Assembly: GCF_963975345.1 (NCBI RefSeq)
Contig: NZ_CAXBGE010000008.1
Location: 1 to 64,000 of the forward strand
Length of the DNA stretch: 64,000 nucleotides
From: Maricaulis sp963975345
Lineage (GTDB): Bacteria > Pseudomonadota > Alphaproteobacteria > Caulobacterales > Maricaulaceae
Direction of reading: 5' to 3'
How positions within the stretch are numbered: the stretch's first letter is position 1; every line of letters starts with the position of its first letter. A program made the translations under genes and the position numbers. Shown in pieces: positions 17,563-23,756 of this stretch. The notes beneath the pieces are model-generated. The model was not told where the DNA came from, ran no database searches, and saw nothing but the letters and a program-made list of their open reading frames with translations.

Positions 17563-19482
17563 CTACTGCGCACCCTTGCGATGACCCAGCCCAAAACCGA
17601 CGATCAGGGTTGCCAGCGCCAAGAGCTGGGCCACGAAGCCTTCCCAGCTTGGATGGAGCCCGAGAAGATCGATCCGCGGCAGCCAGGCGAGTGGATGCAT
17701 GCCCAGCAGACCAGCCTCCTGCAGGCCCGCAACACCCTTGCCGACCAGCACCACGGCCAGCACAGCGATCAGCAGCGAGCTGTAGGAGAAGAATTGCGAA
17801 ATCGGCAGACGCTTGCTGTAGCTGAGCAGGCCCCAAGCGATCAGGACCAGCGCGATCGTCGCCGTGCCCGCTCCAGCCAGCAGCGCCAGATGCGCACCCT
17901 GGCTCCACAGCGCGACAAAGAACAGGATGGTCTCGAACACTTCGCGATAAACGACGATAAAGGCGAGCGAGAACAGGAACCAGGCCGAGCCGCGCGAGAG
18001 CGCGTTGGAGAGTTTTTCCTTGATGTAGTCCTGCCAGGCGTCGGACTGCGCCTTGCCATGCATCCAGATGCCAACCGAGATCAACACCACCGCCGAGAGC
18101 AAGGATCCGAATCCTTCCGTCATTTCGCGGCTCGCCCCACTGATCGTGATCAGCGAGGTCGCCGCCGCCCAGGTCAGAACGCCGGCCAGCAGTGCTGAAA
18201 TCCATCCGCCATGGACATAAGGCAGAACATCGCGCCGATCCGCCTTGCCGAGGAAGGCGATCATCGCCACTACGATCAGCAAGGCCTCAACGCCTTCGCG
18301 CAGCAAAATGGTGAAGGCACCGAGGAAACTTGAAACCGCACTGGCCTCGTTGGGGGCCATAGCCTGCTCGGCCGCATCGAGCAGAACGTTCAATTCGTGC
18401 ACTTGTGCTTGCGCATGGGCAACCGGCTTGCCCCCTGCGAGTGTGGCGCGAAAATCGCCCATCGCTTCTTCGATCTGGCGCAACAGGGCGCGGTCGCGCG
18501 CCGCAAGCATCGGCTCGATGGGTTCAAAGCCGTCGAGATAGGCGGCGAGTGCCAAGTCTTGCGCCATGCGGCTCTCGCCGGCCTGATAGCGGGCGAGGCT
18601 CTGCGCAAGCTTGGTGCGGACCAGGCCGATATTGTCGGTTTGCTGCGAAACGGCTTCCGGATGACGGCGCAAATAGGCGGTCAGATCGCTGGCATCGGCC
18701 GCGCCGATCTCAGCCGCAAGCGTCGCCGGGATGGTTTGTGTCAGTGCCTGCAGGTCGGGAAAACGCGCACGCAGCTCGGCATCGCCAGTCCAGAGCCGGC
18801 GGCCCTGATCGGCGGTGTCATCAAAGCCAAAAGCACCGGCATAGAAGGCCAGCGCCCAACGATCCTGGGACGGCAGGTCGGCATAGCTCGCCATGGCGGT
18901 GCCATCCAGGCCCTGGCCGATGACCTGATAGAGGCCGAACAGGCTGCGTTGGCGGGCACGCGCTTGATCGGTGAAGGCAATCGGCTGGGGATCGAGACCG
19001 CTGGCGGCCGGGCCATCGGCACGTCCGGTGGCGCCGTGACAGGCGGCGCATTGCTCGGCATAGAGCCCCGCTGCGCGCTCCAGATCGGGCACGTCCGAAG
19101 GTGCCAACGTCATCGGGTAGGCGATCAGTAGGGCGCTGGCCAGGCTGCGGGCCCGATCAGCGACGTCCGAGGCCGGCGCTTTGCGCCCGATCGCCAGGAC
19201 GAGGTCTTCCGCCGCCCCGACCAGATCTGGCTGGGCAGTTGAGGGCGGTAAGGCCGTTAAGCGGTCACGGACCGAGGCCGAGAATTCCTGCATTTCGGCG
19301 TATTCGGACACGCTCACCACTTCGCCATCGCTGACCGCGCCGGGATAGTCGACCGCGAGATAATCGAGCAAACGCCAAGCCACCTGCTCGGAGGGCGCCG
19401 CGTCCTGGGCCAGACTGGCGGGCAGGCAGAGGCCGGATGCGAGTGCGAACACCGCGACGAGAAGCTGAGCGAATCTTCGCAT
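17563..19482 (-). CDS. Cytochrome c-FTR1 fusion iron permease
   Basis: Inner-membrane iron permease of the FTR1/EfeU family fused to an exported cytochrome c domain. From ATG 19482 the 639-residue product has a signal peptide (about 1-26) and a haem-binding CAACH (C145, C148, H149). A helical linker follows, then a seven-helix-type FTR1 domain from about 385 with the REGVE motif (395-399) and a second, variant REVFE motif (513-517). The cytochrome may oxidise Fe(II) for permeation, which is inference from the family. It is convergent with the pump operon. GGAG lies 8 bases before the ATG, and a dyad operator candidate lies directly upstream. Confidence 0.9.
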   Translation of the reverse strand: MRRFAQLLVAVFALASGLCLPASLAQDAAPSEQVAWRLLDYLAVDYPGAVSDGEVVSVSEYAEMQEFSASVRDRLTALPPSTAQPDLVGAAEDLVLAIGRKAPASDVADRARSLASALLIAYPMTLAPSDVPDLERAAGLYAEQCAACHGATGRADGPAASGLDPQPIAFTDQARARQRSLFGLYQVIGQGLDGTAMASYADLPSQDRWALAFYAGAFGFDDTADQGRRLWTGDAELRARFPDLQALTQTIPATLAAEIGAADASDLTAYLRRHPEAVSQQTDNIGLVRTKLAQSLARYQAGESRMAQDLALAAYLDGFEPIEPMLAARDRALLRQIEEAMGDFRATLAGGKPVAHAQAQVHELNVLLDAAEQAMAPNEASAVSSFLGAFTILLREGVEALLIVVAMIAFLGKADRRDVLPYVHGGWISALLAGVLTWAAATSLITISGASREMTEGFGSLLSAVVLISVGIWMHGKAQSDAWQDYIKEKLSNALSRGSAWFLFSLAFIVVYREVFETILFFVALWSQGAHLALLAGAGTATIALVLIAWGLLSYSKRLPISQFFSYSSLLIAVLAVVLVGKGVAGLQEAGLLGMHPLAWLPRIDLLGLHPSWEGFVAQLLALATLIVGFGLGHRKGAQ

Positions 19483-19494
19483 CGAATATCTCCA

Positions 19495-19517
19495 TGATAG
19501 ATTGCGAATGCGTATCA
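19495..19517 (-). promoter_or_regulatory. Candidate iron/metal operator before FTR1 gene
   Basis: A 23-base imperfect dyad with TGATA and TATCA ends and a TTGCGAAT core lies directly before the ribosome site of the FTR1 gene. Its position fits a Fur-type repressor site, but the match to a Fur box is loose; Irr or another metal regulator is possible. Confidence 0.35.
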
Positions 19518-19542
19518 CCTGCATATTTCGTGCGCAAGCCAC

Positions 19543-19860
19543 GGGCTGACAGAACGGCCTTCGCAGCGTCCATCACGGTGAGTGCGCGAATGCCGGCGGC
19601 TGCACGGAACCCAAGTCGGAACACGCACCTGTTTCAAAGAAACAGGACCATGTCCCGTGTGCCAAATTATTGGGACAGCGGGGACCGATTAATTGTGTCT
19701 GTCCCAATTATTTCGATTATTTCCGCCGCTGCTTCACAAGTATTTGACCCTGTGGCAGCTCGCTTGCGCTTGTGCCGAGGTCCTCCTTGCTGGATATTTT
19801 CAGCCTGGAGGAAACGGCCCAACCGCTCTGCGGCTGTTTCGGGGACGAGGAGATTTAGCC
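19543..19860. other. Intergenic region between FTR1 and secreted protein genes
   Basis: 318 bases with no supported gene. It holds a perfect 8-base hairpin (CCTGTTTC/GAAACAGG, 19628-19646) and a longer repeat hairpin at 19664-19713. A frame from 19693 runs into the next gene, but its upstream part overlaps the repeat and is not gene-like. The last bases contain the GAGGAG ribosome site of the gene at 19861. Confidence 0.6.
19664..19713. repeat. REP-like inverted repeat (GGGACAG/CTGTCCC type)
   Basis: Fifteen-base arms at 19664-19678 and 19699-19713 match at 14 positions when inverted and enclose 20 bases. The GGGACAG core also occurs in the larger palindrome at 20626-20712, so the two are probably members of one family of small palindromic elements. 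Confidence 0.6.
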
Positions 19861-20427
19861 ATGACATGCGCATCACGGGGATTGCTTGAGAGAATTACGA
19901 GCGTGAGCTGGCTTTCGGCCGGACTGATCGGGACCAGCCTGCTGGCCGCCGCGCCGGCTCTCGCCCAGGATCGGCCCGCCCGGCCCGGCGACAGCCTGGC
20001 CTGGATGATCGGGCAGTGGGAAGGCTCCGGCTGGATGATTGATCGCGAGCGGCAGCGCCAGACCTTTGACGTGTTCGAGGAGGCCCGACTGGGTTCCGGC
20101 GGCGAAGCTGTCATCCTGTTCGGCGAAGGCTTCAGCCCGGCCGGTGCAGGCCGGGGCGGTGAGCCGGCGCACAACGCCACCGGCCTGATTTCCCGCACCT
20201 CCGATGGCTATGAAATGCGCAGCGTGACGATTGAGGGCCATAGCCAGGACGTGGCGATGACGGTTACCGAAACAGGGTTTTCCTGGTCGCTCTCGCTGGG
20301 CCCGCAAGGGCGCCTCAATTACGAGGCCCGGCATGCGAACGGGGTCTGGGAGGAAACCGGCGCCTATTGCCCGCCCGAGGGCGAGTGCCATGCCAATTTC
20401 TACATGCGCCTGGAACGCGTGGACTAG
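19861..20427 (+). CDS. Secreted protein of unknown function
   Basis: A 188-residue exported protein with a signal peptide cut near ALAQ (about residue 36). The mature part looks all-beta: SLAWMIGQWEGSGWM near its start resembles the opening of DUF1579 or lipocalin-like small barrels, and a Cys pair near the end (AYCPPEGECHANF) could form a disulphide. ATG 19861 has GAGGAG upstream; the open frame before it lacks coding features. Its neighbours are the FTR1 gene and a palindromic repeat, so it belongs to the accessory segment. Function is not known. Confidence 0.7.
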   Translation: MTCASRGLLERITSVSWLSAGLIGTSLLAAAPALAQDRPARPGDSLAWMIGQWEGSGWMIDRERQRQTFDVFEEARLGSGGEAVILFGEGFSPAGAGRGGEPAHNATGLISRTSDGYEMRSVTIEGHSQDVAMTVTETGFSWSLSLGPQGRLNYEARHANGVWEETGAYCPPEGECHANFYMRLERVD

Positions 20428-20747
20428 GCTCAACGGCACCGCCGCATTGAAAACCCGCCGCGCCCGCATTATCAATTCACGGGTTCGCTTGGTTCAATGG
20501 AAAGTCAGCCGGTATGCCGATCTCATCTGCCCGTCTCGCCCATCCCTGCCCGGCCTTGCCGGGCGGCGGGCGTGGGGCGGTGACGCGCGTTCGATACCTC
20601 TGGGCTGGCGGCCGATGGCGTGATGAAAAAGGGGACAGGTTTATTTAACGCGGGTCGCGCCTTGCGTGGACCCCACTGAATTTGCTGCGTTAAATAAACC
20701 TGTCCCCTTTTTTAGCCCAAACGAATAATCTGAAATGAGACACGTGA
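20428..20747. other. Intergenic region before trpD
   Basis: 320 bases without a gene. It contains a 7-base GC hairpin (GCCCGGC/GCCGGGC, 20548-20564) and the large perfect palindrome at 20626-20712. A promoter for trpD must lie here or inside the upstream gene, since trpD is cut off from trpG; none is clear enough to mark. Confidence 0.6.
20626..20712. repeat. Perfect 26-base inverted repeat (MITE/REP-like)
   Basis: Arms at 20626-20651 and 20687-20712 are exact reverse complements over 26 bases. Each begins or ends in an A5/T5 run next to GGGGACAGG or CCTGTCCCC, and they enclose a 35-base loop. In RNA it forms one long hairpin followed by U6, so it could end transcription from both sides. It resembles palindromes linked to REP-associated tyrosine transposases; no such transposase is in the window. 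It lies 35 bases before trpD. Confidence 0.85.
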
Positions 20748-21767
20748 ATGAACCATCTTGCCCTATGCCTGCAGGCCTTCAGCCAGGGCCGGCGGCCCGA
20801 GACTGCTGAGATTTCCGGCGCCTTCGATCAGCTGATGGAGGGCGATGCCCCCGATGCGGCGATTGGCGGCTTTCTGATGGGGCTCGCCGCGCTGGGCGAA
20901 CGGCCGTCCGATATTGCCGCCGGTGCGCGCGTCTTGCGCTCGCGCATGAGCTCGATCATTGCGCCTGCCGGTGCCATCGACACCTGCGGCACCGGCGGTG
21001 ATGGCAAGGGCGCCTATAATATCTCCACCGCGGCGGCGATCGTCGCGGCCGGGGCCGGTGCCATTGTCGCCAAGCATGGCAATCGCGCCGCCTCCTCGCA
21101 ATCGGGATCGTCGGACGTGCTCGCCGCGCTCGGGGTGAAGCTGGATTGCCCGCGCGAGGCTGTGGAGCGCTCGCTGCACGAGGCCGGGGTCGGTTTTCTG
21201 TTTGCGCCGGCGCACCATTCCGCGGTGCGTCATGTGGCCAGTGCGCGCAAGAATCTCGGCGTGCGCACCCTGTTCAACCTGTTGGGGCCGCTGGCCAATC
21301 CAGCGGGCGTGAAGCGGCAATTGCTCGGCGTCTACGATAAGCGCTGGCTGGTGCCGATGGCCGAGGCGCTGCGCGATCTGGGCTGCGAGCATGCGCTGGT
21401 GATTTGCGGCCAGGACGGGATGGATGAGATCACCACCACGACCGGCACCGATGTCGCCGAGCTGCGCGATGGCCAGATCACCACCTATGTCGTCACGCCC
21501 GAGGATGCCGGCATCGCCCGCGCGACCGAGGCTGACCTCAAGGGCGGCGATCCGGAGCATAATGCCGCCGCCATAATTCGCCTGCTCGACGGCGAGGCCG
21601 GGGCTTTTCGCGATATCGTTCTGCTCAATGCCGGCGCCGCCCTGATCCTGTCGGGTCAGGTAAAAACGCTGGCCGAAGGCGCTCAACTGGCAGCCGCCGC
21701 GATCGATGACGGACGCGCCCGCACGGCGCTGGCGCGCATGGCCGCGATCTCGCGCGGCGAGGCTTGA
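20748..21767 (+). CDS. trpD: Anthranilate phosphoribosyltransferase
   Basis: Transfers phosphoribose from PRPP to anthranilate, the second step of tryptophan synthesis. The 339-residue protein has the PRPP-binding GTGGD (81-85), KHGNRAASS (109-117), NLLGPLANP and GQDGMDEITTT. It is followed after one base by trpC, so the two are co-transcribed. Separation from trpG by the accessory segment means it needs its own promoter or read-through from the secreted-protein gene. Confidence 0.98.
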   Translation: MNHLALCLQAFSQGRRPETAEISGAFDQLMEGDAPDAAIGGFLMGLAALGERPSDIAAGARVLRSRMSSIIAPAGAIDTCGTGGDGKGAYNISTAAAIVAAGAGAIVAKHGNRAASSQSGSSDVLAALGVKLDCPREAVERSLHEAGVGFLFAPAHHSAVRHVASARKNLGVRTLFNLLGPLANPAGVKRQLLGVYDKRWLVPMAEALRDLGCEHALVICGQDGMDEITTTTGTDVAELRDGQITTYVVTPEDAGIARATEADLKGGDPEHNAAAIIRLLDGEAGAFRDIVLLNAGAALILSGQVKTLAEGAQLAAAAIDDGRARTALARMAAISRGEA

Positions 21768-21768
21768 G

Positions 21769-22593
21769 ATGAGCGCCCATACAAGCATCGTCCCAGACAC
21801 TCTGGCGCGGATTGGCGCTTACAAGCTCGAGCATATCGCGGCCTGCAAGGCCAAGCGCTCCTATGCCGAGGTCGCGGCGCAGGCGTCTGACGCCTCGCCG
21901 GTGCGTGGGTTTCTCGCGGCACTCAAAGGCGCCGCGGCCAGCGATGGGCTCGGCCTGATCGCGGAGATCAAGAAGGCCAGCCCGTCGAAAGGTCTGATCC
22001 GGGCCGACTTCGACCCACCGGCATTGTCGCGCGCCTATCAGGCCGGCGGCGCGATCTGCCTCTCCGTGCTGACCGACGGGCCGAGCTTTCAGGGCGCCGA
22101 CAGTTTTCTCGTCGCCGCGCGCGACGCCTGCAACCTGCCGGTCCTGCGCAAGGACTTCATGTATGACGCCTATCAGGTCGCCGAGGCGCGTGCGCTGGGG
22201 GCGGACGCGGTCCTGGTTATCCTCGCCGCCGTCGATAATGCCACCGCCCGGGCCCTGATCGAGGAGGCGGCACGCTGGTCGCTCGATGTGTTGGTCGAAG
22301 TGCATGACGCCGCCGAGATGGAGCGCGCCCTCGCCCTGAAAGCGCCGATGATCGGCATCAACAACCGCAATCTGCGCACCTTCGAGACCTCGCTGGCGAC
22401 CTTCGAATCACTGGCGCCGATGGTGGAGGGAGATGCGCTGCTGGTCGGCGAGAGCGGCGTTTTCACGGCGAGCGATGCCGCACGCCTCCACGCCGCCGGT
22501 GCCCGCGCCCTACTGGTCGGGGAAAGCCTGATGCGGCAGGACGATGTCGCTGCTGCTACGCGCGCCCTGATGGCCTGGCAAGAGCGCGCTTGA
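21769..22593 (+). CDS. trpC: Indole-3-glycerol phosphate synthase
   Basis: Closes the indole ring from carboxyphenylamino-deoxyribulose phosphate. The 274-residue TIM barrel shows LIAEIKKASPSKGLI (catalytic Lys near 68), VLRKDFMYDAYQV, IGINNRNLRTF and ARALLVGESLMR. The ATG at 21769 follows the trpD stop after one base; the frame is open further upstream inside trpD but is not homologous there. trpF is not in the window. Its stop codon overlaps the -35 element proposed for lexA. Confidence 0.97.
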   Translation: MSAHTSIVPDTLARIGAYKLEHIAACKAKRSYAEVAAQASDASPVRGFLAALKGAAASDGLGLIAEIKKASPSKGLIRADFDPPALSRAYQAGGAICLSVLTDGPSFQGADSFLVAARDACNLPVLRKDFMYDAYQVAEARALGADAVLVILAAVDNATARALIEEAARWSLDVLVEVHDAAEMERALALKAPMIGINNRNLRTFETSLATFESLAPMVEGDALLVGESGVFTASDAARLHAAGARALLVGESLMRQDDVAAATRALMAWQERA

Positions 22594-22643
22594 CCTGAAT
22601 CGGGAACCTTTGTAGAACAAACAGGCATATTCCTGATTTGTTC
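22590..22643 (+). promoter_or_regulatory. lexA promoter with two SOS boxes
   Basis: A sigma-70-like promoter TTGACC (22590-22595), 17 bases, TAGAAC (22613-22618) is overlapped by GAAC-N7-GAAC (22604-22618), the alphaproteobacterial LexA operator read on the minus strand. A second, near-perfect box ATTC-N7-GTTC (22629-22643) lies downstream in the other orientation. LexA bound here would cover the -10 element and the start site, which fits autorepression. Confidence 0.85.
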
Positions 22644-22682
22644 CTTACGGCCTTCGCGCCGTATTCATCAAAGGGGGCTGAC

Positions 22683-23387
22683 TTGCTCACCCGTAAACAG
22701 CACGAGCTACTGCTTCTGATCCATAACCGGATCAAGGATACCGGCGTCTCGCCCTCCTTCGACGAAATGAAGACGGAGCTGCAATTGGCTTCGAAGTCGG
22801 GTGTTCACCGCCTGATCACGGCGCTGGAGGAGCGCGGCTTCATTCGCCGCCTCGCCCACCGCGCCCGGGCGCTCGAAGTGCTCAAACTGCCGGAATCCGC
22901 AGCAGCCACAGTCGATGAAGCGCTCGATAGCGATGCCGATCTGGGCGCCAATGTCGTGCGGGCCAATTTCAAGCGTTCCAGCGACGAGAATTCGCCGGAA
23001 GCCTCGGTCGAGATCCCGCTGCTCGGCCGCATTGCCGCCGGTGTGCCCATCGCCGCCATCCAGCACGAGACCGACCGCCTCGCCTTCCCCGCCGACATGG
23101 TGCGCGGCGGCGAGCATTTCGCCCTCGAGGTCAATGGCGATTCGATGATCGAAGCGGGCATTCTCGATGGCGATATCGTGCTGATCCGGCGCGGCCAGTC
23201 GGCGGAGAGCGGCGAGATTGTCGTCGCCCTGGTCGATGACGAAGAAGCCACTTTGAAACGCCTGCGCAAAAAGGGCGGCTCCATCGCCCTGGAAGCCGCC
23301 AATCCCGCCTATGAGACACGGATCTTCGGCCCCGATCGGGTCAAGGTCCAAGGCCGGCTGGTCGGCCTGATCCGCCGCTACCACTAG
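22683..23387 (+). CDS. lexA: LexA repressor
   Basis: SOS repressor and self-cleaving protease. The 234-residue protein starts with MLTRKQHELL, the usual alphaproteobacterial N-terminus, which places the start at TTG 22683 with AAGGGGG upstream; no ATG fits. An N-terminal winged helix (about 1-68) recognises the operator. The cleavage bond is A119-G120 in GRIAAGVPI, with catalytic S154 (NGDSMIEAG) and K192 (EEATLKRL). It is preceded by its own operators and convergent with comEC. Confidence 0.96.
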   Translation: MLTRKQHELLLLIHNRIKDTGVSPSFDEMKTELQLASKSGVHRLITALEERGFIRRLAHRARALEVLKLPESAAATVDEALDSDADLGANVVRANFKRSSDENSPEASVEIPLLGRIAAGVPIAAIQHETDRLAFPADMVRGGEHFALEVNGDSMIEAGILDGDIVLIRRGQSAESGEIVVALVDDEEATLKRLRKKGGSIALEAANPAYETRIFGPDRVKVQGRLVGLIRRYH

Positions 23388-23756
23388 GGCGGAATATGCC
23401 GGGCTGAAGTTTCGCGCCTTCTTCTCCTGCAGAGTGGGGGGACGCGGTCTTGCGCAACCCATGGCGAAGCGACAGTGGTGTGGGCGTGCGGCGCCAAAGG
23501 CGGTGTAGGGTAGATGGAGGCCACGAATCCTGCTGCTGCGATGGGTGTAATCCCCGCGCTGCCGCGCGGCACCTCCACCATCCTTTGCCTTCGGCAACGG
23601 ACGGTCCCCCTCCCCGGTAAACCGAGGAGGAAAGCGGGCATGCAGGCCGTAGGCCTTCCCATTCACCGCCAAGCTTTCTTCCCCCGCAGCGCGGGGGAAG
23701 TGGGCCTGCACAGCCGAAGGCGCAGCAGGCTCGATGGGGGCGGCGGACGCCCGCGC
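23388..23756. repeat. Repeat-rich convergent region between lexA and comEC
   Basis: 369 bases with no gene. It contains a perfect hairpin CTTCCCCCGC-AGC-GCGGGGGAAG (23678-23700), a near-perfect CCTCCCCGGT/ACCGAGGAGG stem around 23610-23631, and a CTTTGCCTTCGGCAA box whose layout recalls the repeat at 8373. The hairpins probably stop transcription from both converging genes and belong to the dispersed intergenic repeats of this genome. Confidence 0.55.

Noticed and set aside
19607..19622. Possible SOS box GAAC...GAAC upstream of the FTR1 gene
   Set aside because: The two half-sites are separated by eight bases, not seven, and there is no promoter context.
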